Shown: piece after piece, positions 8,769 through 21,294 of the stretch
Layout: each line of letters opens with the position of its first letter
Numbering within the stretch: position 1 is the stretch's first letter
Source of the DNA: Methanobacterium petrolearium
Lineage (GTDB): Archaea; Methanobacteriota; Methanobacteria; Methanobacteriales; Methanobacteriaceae
Direction: 5' to 3'
Assembly: GCF_017873625.1 (NCBI RefSeq)
Contig: NZ_JAGGKL010000008.1
Location: 57,924-121,923 of the forward strand
DNA length: 64,000 bases
Program-made: the position numbers and the translations under genes
Notes under the pieces: model-generated
Told to the model about the DNA's origin: nothing
The model's input: the letters and a program-made list of their open reading frames with translations, nothing else
Database searches by the model: none

Positions 8769-9596
8769 TTAATTGTCAAACTGTTTCATAGCAATTTTAG
8801 ATGCTTTGCTAATTTCTGAATTTTGATGATGGGATAACTCCAATAGTAAGTTCATTATTTGAGAATTTCCAACTCTAATTTGGCCTAAACTACGCACTGA
8901 TTCCCAGATGATCGGGAAATCATCCTCATTTTCCATGGCATGTTCTATCACCGCCAATAGGGGGCCGGTGGCATCTTCACAATTTCGAAACCCGCCTAAA
9001 GCCCTGACTATTTTCCATGAAGTAAGTTTGTCATGCTTCTCCAAGGAGGATTGGAAAAGACTAATTAAGGATTTTAACCCCCTTTCATCATTGGTTTTGG
9101 CTGCTATTCCCCCCACTGCATCTATGGCCTGTTGGACTTTAAAACTGTTTTCATCTTTGAATATTTTTATAAGGGGAAGAGTTGCTGGTTTCCCTATTTT
9201 AACCAGTGTTCTAGCTGCCATGTCCCTAGCCAGGGGGTAACTTTTCTTGTTGAAATATTTCTGGGGAAGTTGAGTTTCCTGATTATTTCCAATTTCACCT
9301 AAAATGTCTATTAACGGAGTAATTGAAGGTTCCCCTATTTCGGATAATGCTCTTGAAATTGCAATTCGAGAATACAATGCTTTTTCCTGCTTTAACGCAG
9401 AAGTAAGAGGTATCACAGCTTTTATAATCTGTTTTTTTCCCAGGAGGGTTGCAGAAATAGTCCTTTTTTGGGGATGATCATCATTCAATAACTCAATTAA
9501 ATGGTTGTCAGGAGAGTTAGAATAGGGTTTTAGATCTTCTGGTGTGATTTGTCCCCTTTTTTCTCGATTCCTCCTCTTAATTTCATCCGAACTCAT
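8769..9596 (-). CDS. HEAT-repeat protein (PBS-lyase type repeats)
   Basis: 275 residues built from roughly 30-residue helical repeats: LIELLNDDHPQKRTISATLLG, then ISRALSEIGEPSITPLIDIL, AARTLVKIGKPATLPLIKIF, AIDAVGGIAAK, IVRALGGFRN and VRSLGQIRVG. Such proteins are scaffolds or, in phycobilisome organisms, lyases; only a binding role can be inferred here. The N-terminus is basic (KRRNREKRG). A short orphan HEAT-like frame at 12762 may be related. Confidence 0.85.
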   Translation of the reverse strand: MSSDEIKRRNREKRGQITPEDLKPYSNSPDNHLIELLNDDHPQKRTISATLLGKKQIIKAVIPLTSALKQEKALYSRIAISRALSEIGEPSITPLIDILGEIGNNQETQLPQKYFNKKSYPLARDMAARTLVKIGKPATLPLIKIFKDENSFKVQQAIDAVGGIAAKTNDERGLKSLISLFQSSLEKHDKLTSWKIVRALGGFRNCEDATGPLLAVIEHAMENEDDFPIIWESVRSLGQIRVGNSQIMNLLLELSHHQNSEISKASKIAMKQFDN

Positions 9597-9689
9597 TTAA
9601 TCCTGTCCTTAATCCCTATTTTTATAATATGTTTTGGATAAGGGAATTTATTTTTTTGATTATACACCTATTTTAAGTTTATAAAATCC

Positions 9690-9699
9690 ATATATAATA
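9690..9699 (+). promoter_or_regulatory. TATA box of msrB
   Basis: The stretch atatataata lies 65-74 bases before the ATG at 9764. Transcription would then start near 9716-9722, which is downstream of an in-frame ATG at 9707 and so argues for the start at 9764. Confidence 0.45.
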
Positions 9700-9763
9700 T
9701 CGTTTCATGCCAATATCACCTACAAATAAATTTGTAAAAAAAAACCTTGCGACGGTGATTTAT

Positions 9764-10225
9764 ATGGGAACCCCACTTAACTCTAATGGTCTTATTCCAA
9801 TTTATTTCATTGATTCTAATGAGATTAAACTGGTTGAAAAAATTGTTAAGACTGATGAAGAGTGGAAGAAGATTTTGAGTCCAGAACAATTTAATGTTGC
9901 CCGAAAAAATGGGACTGAACTTGCTTTCACTGGTAAGTATCATAATTGCCATGAAGACGGAATTTATCAGTGTGTATGCTGTGGTACTGATCTTTTCAAT
10001 TCACAGGCTAAATTTGATTCTGGAACTGGATGGCCCAGTTTCTGGGAACCTGTTGCAGAAGAAAATGTTAAAACTAAAACAGACCGTAGTTTATTCATGG
10101 TGCGTACTGAGGTGCTTTGCGCCCGCTGTGATTCTCATCTAGGTCATGTTTTTGATGATGGCCCACCACCCACTGGCTTGCGTTTTTGTATGAATTCAGC
10201 TTCCCTTAATCTGGTTAAAAAATGA
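9764..10225 (+). CDS. msrB: Peptide methionine-R-sulfoxide reductase
   Basis: 153 residues from the chosen ATG. It reduces the R form of methionine sulfoxide in proteins. Zinc cysteines are seen in CVCC and CARC, the core GTGWPSFWEP is intact, and the catalytic Cys is in RFCMNSASL at the C-terminus. The frame extends back to an ATG at 9707, but GGTGAT sits four bases before 9764 and the TATA box would put the transcript start after 9707. No MsrA gene is visible nearby. Confidence 0.92.
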   Translation: MGTPLNSNGLIPIYFIDSNEIKLVEKIVKTDEEWKKILSPEQFNVARKNGTELAFTGKYHNCHEDGIYQCVCCGTDLFNSQAKFDSGTGWPSFWEPVAEENVKTKTDRSLFMVRTEVLCARCDSHLGHVFDDGPPPTGLRFCMNSASLNLVKK

Positions 10226-10396
10226 AATTCGCTTAAGAATATCATGAATAATTTGGACATAACAATTGAAAGACCTGATTGTTGAAAACTACAAATTAAT
10301 GGTGAGATCTAAGCAGGAATATTATTTGAAAATTTAATAGTTCTCACCTGCTCACCTAAAATCTTTATAAAAAAGCAATTTAATTGATATGATAAT

Positions 10397-11563
10397 ATGA
10401 TGGGTAAGAAGACTTACCTTAAAAAACTGACTTCTAAATTTCAGATACCCTCAGTTGACGTAGGTAAACAGTTGGATGGAAGCACACCTCCATCAGTGTT
10501 CATAGGTAGTTGGAACTATCCCAAAGTATATGCCGGACCCATGATATCATCTGTATCTGGAGATACCACCATAATGGACACTCCTGAAGCATGGATTCCT
10601 GGAAACAAAAGCCAGGAAGACATTATTTCTTATCGTATGAGTTTGGTTAGGGGTAAGAACATGTTGGGAGTCACTGATCTGGATAACAGAATGGTAGAAA
10701 AGCTTCAAAATATTTCCCTAGCTTCCAGTTCCATTGACAGTGAAGCAGAATTCTGGAAAAAACCACGAGGAGTTTCATTCAGTGAATATCAGGCCCCACA
10801 TGGTCCAAGCGCAATCCTGGAAAAGTTTGAAATTGACAACGTCCGCTGGGACCGGGAACTAGAGAAGGCATACTATGATACTGATTTAAAGGCCAAAGAA
10901 GCACTCATAGATCTACACCAAAAAGACGTGCCCTTTTCCCATATTCAAAAAGCCTTTTCAGTGGGCACTATGGGTGTGGATAAACGCAGGCGCCTGGTTC
11001 CCACCCGCTGGTCAATAACTGCCTGTGATAGTACCATAGCTGATGAATTACTACGAGAAGTAAAACACCATGATCCTTTGGATGTCCATCGTGTATATGA
11101 ATTCCAAAGCCTCTCAAATTACTACGCAGTGCTCTTACTCCCCACAGCATGGCAATATGAGTGGATGGAAGCATTTCTTGAAGTTTTAGGGAGAGAAAAA
11201 ATGATATTCTCCGATTACGAACATTACCCTGGCAAAAAAGAATACTCAAGGGTGGGAGGATGTTATTACACTTGCAAAATGGCAGTATTGGAATCTTTAG
11301 CACAACAAAAAATCCAGGCAGGAGTAATAGTTCTCAGAGAGGCATACTCAGGATACATTCCTTTGGGAGTGTTTAATGTGAGGGAAAATGTCAGAAATGC
11401 CATGTTACAACCTTACCATGAATTCGAGGATATGAAAAGTGCTTTAGCTTACATTGACACTAAATTAAAACTCTCGGTTGATAGTTTCATTAAACGTAGT
11501 GATCTCCTGCAGGACATTCTTCTTTCCAGACAGACCACCCTGGACTCATATTTCGCGAAATAA
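10397..11563 (+). CDS. nreA: Archaeal DNA repair protein NreA
   Basis: 388 residues, the usual size. [17 protein letters not shown] near residue 35, [12 protein letters not shown], and [16 protein letters not shown] fit the NreA (DUF650/DUF651) family, implicated in repair of DNA damage in archaea. The C-terminus has a PCNA-interacting box QTTLDSYF within the last ten residues, as known for NreA. Two ATG codons start the frame. A family zinc finger seen in some species is not present at the N-terminus. Confidence 0.9.
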   Translation: MMGKKTYLKKLTSKFQIPSVDVGKQLDGSTPPSVFIGSWNYPKVYAGPMISSVSGDTTIMDTPEAWIPGNKSQEDIISYRMSLVRGKNMLGVTDLDNRMVEKLQNISLASSSIDSEAEFWKKPRGVSFSEYQAPHGPSAILEKFEIDNVRWDRELEKAYYDTDLKAKEALIDLHQKDVPFSHIQKAFSVGTMGVDKRRRLVPTRWSITACDSTIADELLREVKHHDPLDVHRVYEFQSLSNYYAVLLLPTAWQYEWMEAFLEVLGREKMIFSDYEHYPGKKEYSRVGGCYYTCKMAVLESLAQQKIQAGVIVLREAYSGYIPLGVFNVRENVRNAMLQPYHEFEDMKSALAYIDTKLKLSVDSFIKRSDLLQDILLSRQTTLDSYFAK

Positions 11564-11631
11564 ATAGAAAATAATCAAATTAGTTATTTAATATAAAAAT
11601 TCAAGACAAACAGCCATATTAAAGTGATTCA

Positions 11632-12618
<987 letters not shown>

Positions 12619-12761
12619 CTGTATTTTTATGTAAATTTAACTGGTTTGAGAATGTGAGGAACCATTTTTAAAGTTATTAAGAATGATTCTTTATGCATTG
12701 CAAGGTTAACTTTATTGCCCTAGAATATCTTATATACAATATGACCAAATAGAGGCCATGA

Positions 12762-12941
12762 ATGAATAAACCAAAAATCACACCAAATGCGTTGGATGCT
12801 TTTAAGGTTTTGTGGAATGATGATGACATTTATGTCCGCCATGGTGCTGAAGAGGCAATAAAAAAAGATAAAAAAGGAACAAAATTAAACCAATATTTTT
12901 ATGAGAGATTTAATGCCTTAGTCACTATAGTTTGCTATTAA
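12762..12941 (+). CDS. 59-residue HEAT-like small protein
   Basis: A short open frame starting MNKPKITPNALDAF. Residues 10-35 (ALDAFKVLWNDDDIYVRHGAEE, seen in part) look like a single HEAT repeat; the tail is basic then hydrophobic. A TATA-like CTTATATAC lies at 12729-12737, which places the transcript start close to the ATG, so the message may be leaderless. It may be a functional small protein or the remaining end of a larger HEAT gene. Confidence 0.5.
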   Translation: MNKPKITPNALDAFKVLWNDDDIYVRHGAEEAIKKDKKGTKLNQYFYERFNALVTIVCY

Positions 12942-12953
12942 TACTTGAATATC

Positions 12954-13469
12954 TCAGATTTCAAGGTTTAAAAGTGCTGTTTTTTCAATTAAAACCCTTT
13001 CAATATTCCCTGCACTTTTTATTTCTTCATTGGAAATTTTATACAAATTTTTTAATGTTTCCTCATCTGCCTGTTTCATACCTTCATGCATTTTGCCCAG
13101 AACTTCCTCCATTTTATTAAAAATGTGTTTATCACAGTCCACTGCAACTGCACAGACTTCCATCTTCCCCTCCTTTATCCCCAATATATTAAGAGCATGG
13201 GATATTTGCCTTTGAGCAGAAGCTCTAAGACAGATCTCTAAGCCCAAATCTTTTGCTGTGTTTTTATTACTATCAAATGCCTTCAATGCCTGTATTGTAG
13301 CCTGCAAAATGTGTTTTTCACCAGCCAATCCTCTGGAATTCAACAATTGTACCGTGCCTTTTTCACAGATTCTGTTGGTAAAACCGATTACTTTCTTTAA
13401 ATCATCTATCTTTACATCAAAACACGCAATCTGAATATCATGATTCATGAACTTGTAATGATTCTGCAT
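12954..13469 (-). CDS. cgi121: KEOPS complex subunit Cgi121
   Basis: 171 residues. The central and C-terminal parts (GLAGEKHILQATIQALKAF, EICLRASAQRQISHAL, IKEGKMEVCAVAVD) match archaeal Cgi121, the subunit that binds tRNA 3' ends and helps KEOPS make N6-threonylcarbamoyladenosine at position 37. The N-terminus MQNHYKFMNHDIQIACF is plausible, with the second Met an alternative start. The gene stands between the small HEAT frame and the citramalate synthase gene. Confidence 0.85.
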   Translation of the reverse strand: MQNHYKFMNHDIQIACFDVKIDDLKKVIGFTNRICEKGTVQLLNSRGLAGEKHILQATIQALKAFDSNKNTAKDLGLEICLRASAQRQISHALNILGIKEGKMEVCAVAVDCDKHIFNKMEEVLGKMHEGMKQADEETLKNLYKISNEEIKSAGNIERVLIEKTALLNLEI

Positions 13470-13568
13470 AAGTATCTTCCATGTTAATCCCTGTAATATT
13501 AGTTCTAGTTTTTATTGGAAAAATAAAAGATTAAATAAAAAATATGCCAAAAAAAATATAAAAAGTGA

Positions 13569-15083
13569 TTATTTAGGATTTTTATCAGGCTTTTCATACC
13601 TTTTGTCCAGGAGTACCTTGTTAATACCACCAAGGAATGCTTCTACACTGGCGTTTATAATATCAGGTTGGGTGCTTCTGGCGCTTACCACTTTACCATC
13701 GTGTTTGAGTTTTATCACCACATCAATAAGAGCGTCAGTACCTCCAGTTATGGCATCCACGTGGTATTCTTCAAATTCTATATCAGCAACATCTTTTATG
13801 GTTTTTTTGATGGCTACTATCGCAGCGTCCACTGGTCCTACACCAACACCTGCTTCTAATCTTTCAACATCACCAATTTTTAGTTTAACCGAAGCAGTTG
13901 GTGTTACCTTATTTCCAGATACTATGTTTAACTCCTGAAGTTCCACTGGTTTTTCAGTCATGACCCCCATTACATCCTCTGCTATGGCCTGTAAATCCAC
14001 GTCAGTTACACATTTTCCCATATCACCAAGTGCTTTGATTCTGTTGAATATTTGGGAGAATTTTTCATCATCCACCCTGAAACCCATTTCATCAATCCTT
14101 TGTTTGATGATGTGTGAGCCCACGTGTTTACCCATGACAAAACGACGTTTGTGTCCCACAAGTTCCGGTGTTATGGGTTCGTATGTTTCGGCTTTTTTTA
14201 TCACTCCATCAGCATGTATTCCGGATTCGTGAGCAAAGGCGTTTTCCCCCACTATGGCCTTGTTAGGTTGTAGATACATTCCAGTGATCCTGGCAACTGT
14301 TTTTGATACTTCATAAAGCATTTGAAGCTTCACTTTGGTCTTAACATTGTAAAGTGAGTACAGTGAAACTACCAATTCCTCTAATGATGCGTTTCCTGCT
14401 CTTTCTCCTATTCCGTTAACTGTTACGTGGGCTTGGGTTGCGCCTGCTCTGATTCCTGCAAGAGAGTTTGCAACTGCTAAACCAAAATCATTATGACAGT
14501 GCACACTCAATGGAACACCCAGTTTCTGGAGTTGACTGTAAAATTCAAATGAACGTTCTGGGGTGAGCATACCCACAGTGTCACAGGCACATATACGTTT
14601 GGCTCCGGCATTTATTCCTGCCTGGAAAATCTCTTTCAGATATTCCATATCACTACGAGTGGAATCTTCCGCGGATAGTTCCACCAGAAGCCCATGATCC
14701 ACTGCGTATTGGGTTGATTGAACAGCCATGGCTTTCACTTCTTCCCTTGATTTGCGCAGTTTATGTTTCAGGTGCAAATCAGAGGTGGGAACCACCAAAT
14801 GGACGCTGTCCACATCACAATCTAAAGCAGCATCAATATCTACCTGAACTGCCCTGGCAAAACTACATATCTCCGCAGAAAGGCTTTCAGAGGTTATATT
14901 TCTAATGCCCTCTCTTTCCCCTTCAGAAGTGATGGCAGAACCTGCTTCTATTACATCAACTCCTAATTCATCCAGTTTTCTGGCAATTAAAAGCTTTTCA
15001 TCTGGTGTTAAGGATATTCCTGGAGTCTGTTCACCATCACGGAGAGTAGTATCAAATATTCGGGCTTTCATTGCATCCACCAA
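13569..15083 (-). CDS. cimA: (R)-citramalate synthase (alpha-isopropylmalate synthase family)
   Basis: 504 residues: DRE-TIM barrel ([17 protein letters not shown] near residue 10, HCHNDFG near 200, [14 protein letters not shown]), linker and C-terminal regulatory LeuA dimer domain ([35 protein letters not shown]). The N-terminal [15 protein letters not shown] and [17 protein letters not shown] resemble the characterised M. jannaschii CimA, as I recall it, so pyruvate plus acetyl-CoA to citramalate (isoleucine route) is favoured. LeuA is the main alternative; AksA is shorter. Starts near a GTG/ATG three codons apart. Confidence 0.75.
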   Translation of the reverse strand: MVDAMKARIFDTTLRDGEQTPGISLTPDEKLLIARKLDELGVDVIEAGSAITSEGEREGIRNITSESLSAEICSFARAVQVDIDAALDCDVDSVHLVVPTSDLHLKHKLRKSREEVKAMAVQSTQYAVDHGLLVELSAEDSTRSDMEYLKEIFQAGINAGAKRICACDTVGMLTPERSFEFYSQLQKLGVPLSVHCHNDFGLAVANSLAGIRAGATQAHVTVNGIGERAGNASLEELVVSLYSLYNVKTKVKLQMLYEVSKTVARITGMYLQPNKAIVGENAFAHESGIHADGVIKKAETYEPITPELVGHKRRFVMGKHVGSHIIKQRIDEMGFRVDDEKFSQIFNRIKALGDMGKCVTDVDLQAIAEDVMGVMTEKPVELQELNIVSGNKVTPTASVKLKIGDVERLEAGVGVGPVDAAIVAIKKTIKDVADIEFEEYHVDAITGGTDALIDVVIKLKHDGKVVSARSTQPDIINASVEAFLGGINKVLLDKRYEKPDKNPK

Positions 15084-15261
15084 CTAATTGTTAATTAGAA
15101 AATATGTTTTGTAATTTATCTAGAGTGTTATTATGTAATTAATTTTAATATAATATATTACGAATGAGTCCATACCTTTTTGAATCAAAAGTTAAGTGAA
15201 TATTAAGTGAAATCACTGCTAGCAAATAAAGAGACTTTTTAAGAGGATGATGATTGTTCTT

Positions 15262-16286
<1,025 letters not shown>

Positions 16287-16296
<10 letters not shown>

Positions 16297-17465
16297 AGGC
16301 TGGATATCCCCCGGGATAACATCTTTGGAAGAATTGAAAAAAGAATTCCTCTTTTAAACATTTCCTTAACCAGGGGAGATTGGTTGTCCATGTCTCCGTA
16401 CTGGGAAATAATATCTTCTGCTCCTTCTTCCTTAAGTTTCCTGAACATATATTCCAGATCAGAATCATTGAGTGATTTAAAAACCTTATGAACCATCAGT
16501 TGTACCTTTAACTCATTTTTGAACTTATCATCATAGGTCTTAGGATAGTTCTGGAGCAGGTTTATGTCTTCAGCATCCAGTGCCTGTGATACTATCCTGG
16601 AAGCCATTCTTGCACAAACAAATCCCATTATGAGCCCACCCCCAGTGGTAGGTTTTATTTGGGATGCGGCATCCCCCAGTAGAATAACTCTATCGTTTAC
16701 TAACTTCTTTTGTGGGTCATGTTTAGGTATAACCCCATAAAATTTCTTTAATATAGTTGTCCCAGCTAATTCAGGTCTTTTTTTGATTAATTCATCTAAA
16801 AACTGTGTTAATTGCGGGTAATTTGCATCCGCAAAAAGTCCTACCCTGGCTGTGTTCTCAGATAAAGGGATAGTCCAAAGAAATCCTGGAGAGACCTTTG
16901 AATCCGCATAAAGATGTACGAAATCCTCTTTAAATCTTCTTTCTCCCACATCAACAAGATACTGGGCTGCCTGGAAAGATTTCACTGGAGGGTTAAATGA
17001 ACGTGAGATGACAGAAGAATGGCCATCAGCTCCCACTATCACATCGGCGGACATTTTGGTGTTTTGACTCTTCTTAAAATGTATATCACCATTGGAAGAA
17101 TCCACTTTTTCCACACCATGGTTTAAGAATATATCTGCACCAGAATTTACTGCTAATTCAGCTAAAAACTTATCGTATTCTACCCTGTCCAGAACATATG
17201 CTTCTGGCCTTTTTTTATTAACAGAAAGTACAGTATCTGCTGGCGAATGAAGGAAAGCCCCATGAACAGAGTTTATAATAAATTCATCAGGTAAATTATT
17301 CACTTTCTTGATTTTTTTACCCAAAAGCCCGGCACACTGAAGTGGAACACCAACTTCTTTCTTTTTTTCCAGTATAGCCACTTTAAAGCCTTTTTCTGCC
17401 ATGTATCGGGCAAAGGTTGAGCCTACTGGCCCAGCACCAACTACCGCTATATCATATTGATTCAT
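16287..17465 (-). CDS. Geranylgeranyl reductase family flavoprotein (archaeal lipid saturation)
   Basis: 392 residues. FAD-binding Rossmann [17 protein letters not shown] at residue 10, then [22 protein letters not shown] near 155, and the second FAD motif [18 protein letters not shown] near 270. This is the set seen in digeranylgeranylglycerophospholipid reductases, which saturate isoprenoid chains of archaeal membrane lipids. Other geranylgeranyl reductase paralogues exist in methanogens, so the exact substrate is uncertain. First gene of the two-gene unit with Trm-G10. Confidence 0.85.
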
Positions 17466-17574
17466 ATTTATCTTTATATCATAGTTTTATTATGCACCAA
17501 TTAACATCATAAAATTAATAATTGAGCATTCTAAAATATCTTGATAGACGTTTACAATTCATATGTTCACTAAA

Positions 17575-18177
17575 CTATCTTTTAAATTTTTGGTCATATT
17601 CTTCGATTATGGATCTCTGGGCTGATTTGTTACGCTGAGGTTTGAAACCTGCTTCTTCCCCCATCATAACCCGGTCAATCATATCCTCCACTTCTCGGGG
17701 ATTAGGGATATCCTCCAATATAATGTTAGTGCTATCATGACCCCCATAAATCTCTACATCCCCTGCAGAAAAAATACGATCAATAATACCTTGATAAATG
17801 TCAATGTCCTGTATTTTAGTGTGATGTATGTAAGATCTCTTCCTTCTAATGATTCCTTTTTGAATAATTACCCTCTGATTAGTAAGTTGGTACTTCTTCT
17901 GTTTCCAAGAAACTATATCAAAAAGTATGGACAGGATCAACAAAATGATAATCAACAGTAGTAAATAAAATGTGGCTTGAATAAATGGTATTTGGGCCAT
18001 CTGCACTGCATATTCCTGCAGAGTTATTGCTGCTGCTATTATTGTCCTGAAATAGTAAAATATCACAAGTAGGATTATGAATTTGAGAATGGTTGATTTC
18101 AGGTTGGCCAGAAATCTGGGCCGGGTCTCAAATACTACCCTTTCCCCTGGATTTGAATGATTATCTCTATTAAACAT
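17575..18177 (-). CDS. Membrane protein with bacterial-type PH domain (bPH2)
   Basis: 200 residues. Two membrane segments near residues 30-55 and 65-95 are followed by a PH-like domain: [44 protein letters not shown], then [11 protein letters not shown]. This matches bPH2 (formerly DUF304). The C-terminal 40 residues are basic and probably cytoplasmic. Function unknown; membrane-stress roles are known for some bacterial relatives. A TATA-like stretch lies upstream in the gap to 18329. Confidence 0.85.
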   Translation of the reverse strand: MFNRDNHSNPGERVVFETRPRFLANLKSTILKFIILLVIFYYFRTIIAAAITLQEYAVQMAQIPFIQATFYLLLLIIILLILSILFDIVSWKQKKYQLTNQRVIIQKGIIRRKRSYIHHTKIQDIDIYQGIIDRIFSAGDVEIYGGHDSTNIILEDIPNPREVEDMIDRVMMGEEAGFKPQRNKSAQRSIIEEYDQKFKR

Positions 18178-18328
18178 TTTATTGTACCACCATTCCTTAT
18201 GAAAAACTCTTAACTTTTTTATAGGTACTCTTAATCTTTTTATATGTATTTTATTAGTGTTATTAACTATTTTTTAGTATAACCTTCACAATCTAAATAG
18301 TTTATCTGCTTTATTAACCTATTTTTTA

Positions 18329-19060
18329 ATGATGATAAAAAGAAGGATCCTGATGGATGAAACTGATATAACACTCCAGTCAGATGTTGAACCTCACCAT
18401 CTTTTCGACTTTATTTTAAAGCAACGAGAAGAACTAAAACGTTATATCCGGATGCACAATGACTTTCAAATGAGTTTAGAACCATTGAAAATAGATAAAG
18501 CACCCGTTATTGTGGAAATAATGGAAAAAGCTGCAGATAAAGCAGGTGTTGGTCCTATGGCTGCAGTGGCTGGAACTATATCCCAACTTTCCCTAAATTT
18601 TTTGTTAAATCATGGTGCTAAATATGTCATAGTTGATAATGGTGGAGATATAGCTCTTAAAACTAATAAAGATGTTATTATGGGATTATACGCTGGTGAA
18701 TCATCACTTTCTGGGAAAATTGGTTTTAAAATTAAATACCAAAAGACACCTATGGGAATCTGCACATCTTCTGGAACTGTAGGGCACTCCATTAGTTTTG
18801 GAAAGGCAGATTCAGTAACTGTTTTTTCATCCAAATCAAGCACTGCCGATGCACTGGCAACATCAATTGCCAACCATGCCACTGGTAACGAAGATGGTGA
18901 AATAGTTGAAAATTGTCTTGCTAAAGCCGAAGAATTGCGTGAATATTTCAGAGGTGTTATGGTAGTGGTGGGAGAAGCAGCAGGAACCATCGGTAAAATA
19001 CCCAAACTTGTTGAAACTGATAAAAAAGTGGTTTTGGGTGATATTTTCGATGTTTATTAA
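18329..19060 (+). CDS. UPF0280 family protein (ApbE-like fold)
   Basis: 243 residues. [10 protein letters not shown] near residue 11, [29 protein letters not shown] near 105, [19 protein letters not shown] and [10 protein letters not shown] follow archaeal UPF0280 proteins, related in fold to the flavin transferase Apb[13 protein letters not shown] resembles the ApbE substrate site but function is unproved. Homologues begin a few residues before DETD, so the first ATG pair is kept, although AAGGATCC lies before a third ATG at 18353. Confidence 0.85.
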   Translation: MMIKRRILMDETDITLQSDVEPHHLFDFILKQREELKRYIRMHNDFQMSLEPLKIDKAPVIVEIMEKAADKAGVGPMAAVAGTISQLSLNFLLNHGAKYVIVDNGGDIALKTNKDVIMGLYAGESSLSGKIGFKIKYQKTPMGICTSSGTVGHSISFGKADSVTVFSSKSSTADALATSIANHATGNEDGEIVENCLAKAEELREYFRGVMVVVGEAAGTIGKIPKLVETDKKVVLGDIFDVY

Positions 19061-19147
19061 ATTTTAATTTTTCTAATTCATATGAAAATTGAACCATAAC
19101 CAATTTTGATAATAAAATAAATTTGAGGTCAGGTAATAAAATAAAAA

Positions 19148-20383
19148 TTAAAATAAGCCAGACAAGGGCATTACTTCAATTTTTTCATGTTTTTCAATGA
19201 TTTCCACATTCTTTGGAACTTCAAAATAACCATCAGCCTCAGCGAAAGCGGTTATTGCACCCGAATCTTTCAAAATAGGACTAGCAATATCCCCTTCAAT
19301 TTTTACCAGAACTAAATGGCTTCTTCCCCGGGCAGAATGATATCTTTGCGCCAATTTAACTGTAAATGACTCTTTTTTATCAGCATAGTCAGAAATCCCT
19401 GCCATTTCCCTTAAAAAGGGAGCTACAAATGATTCGAAAATCATTAAAGCAGATATCGGATATCCTGGAAGTCCAAAAAGGATAATATCAACATCTTCAT
19501 CAGGCAATGTGCCTATTAATGTTGGTTTGCCTGGTTTAACTGAAATTCCATGGACCAAAACACGACCCATATCATCTGCAACTCGACGCAGCACATCTCC
19601 CGCACCAGCCGAAGTTCCCCCAGATGTTATTATAACATCAGCATGTTTAAATTCATTTATTTTTGATTTTATAGAACTATAATCATCTTTAACTATTTCA
19701 GAATATAATGGAATACACCCACAGGATTTCACCGCATTTGAAATGGTTTCAGAGTTAATATCATAAAGCTTCCCATGTTGAAGTTCCTGGTCTGGTTTTA
19801 TTAATTCATTACCCGTGGAAATAACTGCTACTGTTGGTTTAGCAAAAACAGGAGCTTTTGAAAGGCCAATAGCACTTAAAACCCCAATTTTCTCTGGTGT
19901 GAGTAGGGTGCCCTTTGAAAGGAGTAGTTCTCCTTTTTTCAGGTCAGAACCACATGCAGCCATATTTGCTCCAGGAGCCACTGCTTCGGATACTAAAATC
20001 CTGTCATCCTGAATGTCTGTGAATTCCACCATAACTACAGCATCAGCCCCTTCAGGCATTGGGGCACCGGTGCCTATCTCAGTACACTTACCTTCCCCAA
20101 CTTTTTCCCGGGGCACATCTCCAGCACCGACCTTCTCAATTAAATCTAAAGTTATCGGATTATCCTCTGAAGCCCCAAAAGTATCCTGAGCACGTACTGC
20201 ATAGCCATCCATGGCTGAACGATCAAAAGGAGGAAGATCAATGCTGGCATATATATCTTCAGCCAGAACACGTTGATACACATTAGATAAATGAATGGTT
20301 TCAATTTTTCTCTGGATCTGGAGAGATTCGATGATTTCTTTCACTTCATCTGGATCCATCACATTCAAAAATACTGTTCCCAT
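19148..20383 (-). CDS. moeA: Molybdopterin molybdotransferase
   Basis: 411 residues, full length. N-terminal domains ([28 protein letters not shown] near residue 38, in part), the MoaB-like domain with VISTGNEL and [11 protein letters not shown] near 250, PGKPTLIG and [12 protein letters not shown], then the C-terminal beta domain. It inserts molybdenum or tungsten into molybdopterin; formylmethanofuran dehydrogenase and formate dehydrogenase need this cofactor. It starts at ATG after GGAG. No other cofactor genes are next to it. Confidence 0.93.
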   Translation of the reverse strand: MGTVFLNVMDPDEVKEIIESLQIQRKIETIHLSNVYQRVLAEDIYASIDLPPFDRSAMDGYAVRAQDTFGASEDNPITLDLIEKVGAGDVPREKVGEGKCTEIGTGAPMPEGADAVVMVEFTDIQDDRILVSEAVAPGANMAACGSDLKKGELLLSKGTLLTPEKIGVLSAIGLSKAPVFAKPTVAVISTGNELIKPDQELQHGKLYDINSETISNAVKSCGCIPLYSEIVKDDYSSIKSKINEFKHADVIITSGGTSAGAGDVLRRVADDMGRVLVHGISVKPGKPTLIGTLPDEDVDIILFGLPGYPISALMIFESFVAPFLREMAGISDYADKKESFTVKLAQRYHSARGRSHLVLVKIEGDIASPILKDSGAITAFAEADGYFEVPKNVEIIEKHEKIEVMPLSGLF

Positions 20384-20524
20384 GGTTAACTCCTTTCAAC
20401 CTCTAAAATTCAAACCTGCACCTTATTACTGCAATTCCATTGACTGTGAAAATTTAAATCAATAATGAAATAAAGCAGGAAAAGACGATTATTTTATTTA
20501 AATAAAAAGTTAATAAATCTTACA

Positions 20525-20562
20525 AGTGGATTCAAACCATGCACCAATATAGTTAATCCACT
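20525..20562 (-). terminator. Possible hairpin after the small basic gene
   Basis: The sequence agtggatt at 20525-20532 is the exact inverse complement of aatccact at 20555-20562, with a 22-base loop. It lies between the end of the small basic gene and the moeA start, both on the minus strand. The loop is long and no strong T-run follows, so it may instead be a leader structure of moeA. Confidence 0.25.
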
Positions 20563-20582
20563 CAAAAGTCCTATTTAATCAG

Positions 20583-20669
20583 TTAATGTTTAACTCCTCT
20601 TCCTCTTTTACTTCCGGGTTTTTTATGTTTCGCTCTAGTTCTTTTTTTTGTTCCTTTAACTTTTGCCAT
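20583..20669 (-). CDS. 28-residue highly basic small protein
   Basis: A tiny open frame, start MAKVKGTKKRTRAKHKK, end RGRGVKH, TAA. About half of the residues are Lys or Arg and there are no acidic residues. It looks like an RNA-binding or ribosome-associated peptide; the N-terminus is reminiscent of small basic ribosomal proteins, but it is not eL41 as I know it, and I cannot name it. No strong ribosome site is visible upstream. The run of eight T (plus strand) at 20642 codes Lys-Lys and is not broken. Confidence 0.45.
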   Translation of the reverse strand: MAKVKGTKKRTRAKHKKPGSKRGRGVKH

Positions 20670-21294
20670 ATTATTCAACTCTTAATCTATTTCTACTTTA
20701 ATGGATTCTTAATCTATTTACTACTTTAATGGATTTTAACATTATGTGAAACTAATTCCTGTTAAACTTCTCAAAACTCCTTTTTTATTCTAAAATATTA
20801 GATTTGCATTGGAGATTTTTTAAATTCAGGGTTTCAAAATGGTGCTTAAATATCTTACCAAGACACCATCACCATATTCCATTCTTGGATATATTTTTAA
20901 TATAACTTTATATACATTGCCCATTGTCTTTCAAATTTTCTCATAAAAAAAATTAATGATTTTCAATGATGATAGTTAAAATTAGATTTTATTTAGAAAA
21001 AGATTTTATTTGGAAAATATATTTTCACTAAATCAGCAAAAAAATAGGATGGTACTAAGTTTTTCATCAAGCTAATAGGAAAATGCGATTTTATATATAC
21101 CTTAAAACACAATATAAAAAGAAAGATTAAATGATCAATAGTTCAGATTAAATGATCATTACTTAATTGATTCAATCAAATCCCACTTAAGTGAGTTTGT
21201 GAAGATAGATGAAACTATCACAATTCTATTCTTACTTAAAATATGATCTTTTATTCCGTTGATCTTTTATTATTTTAATTGAGGAGGAGAGTAT
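20670..21294. other. Long AT-rich region upstream of aIF-1A
   Basis: 625 bases with no convincing protein frame. It holds a tandem 27/28-base repeat (20681-20735), a TATA-like TTTATATA near 20907-20914, another TATA at 21090-21099 that probably serves aIF-1A (giving a leader of about 175 bases), two copies of gattaaatgatca (21125 and 21146) and a 10-base palindrome cacttaagtg at 21184. An untranslated RNA or a regulated leader cannot be excluded. Confidence 0.5.
20681..20735. repeat. Tandem pair of 27/28-base units
   Basis: The two copies run 20681-20707 and 20708-20735 and differ by a one-base insertion and neighbouring change in the middle (ctatttctac versus ctatttactac). They lie just upstream of the minus-strand small basic gene, so the duplication may touch its promoter. 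Confidence 0.85.

Noticed and set aside
10301..10356. Riboswitch or hairpin leader before nreA (ggtgaga and tctcacc pair, gcagg and cctgc pair)
   Set aside because: Pairing segments are present but their order does not form a clean nested structure and nothing matches a known class.
13569..15083. AksA homocitrate synthase
   Set aside because: The protein has the C-terminal regulatory domain and 504 residues, while AksA is near 400 residues without it.
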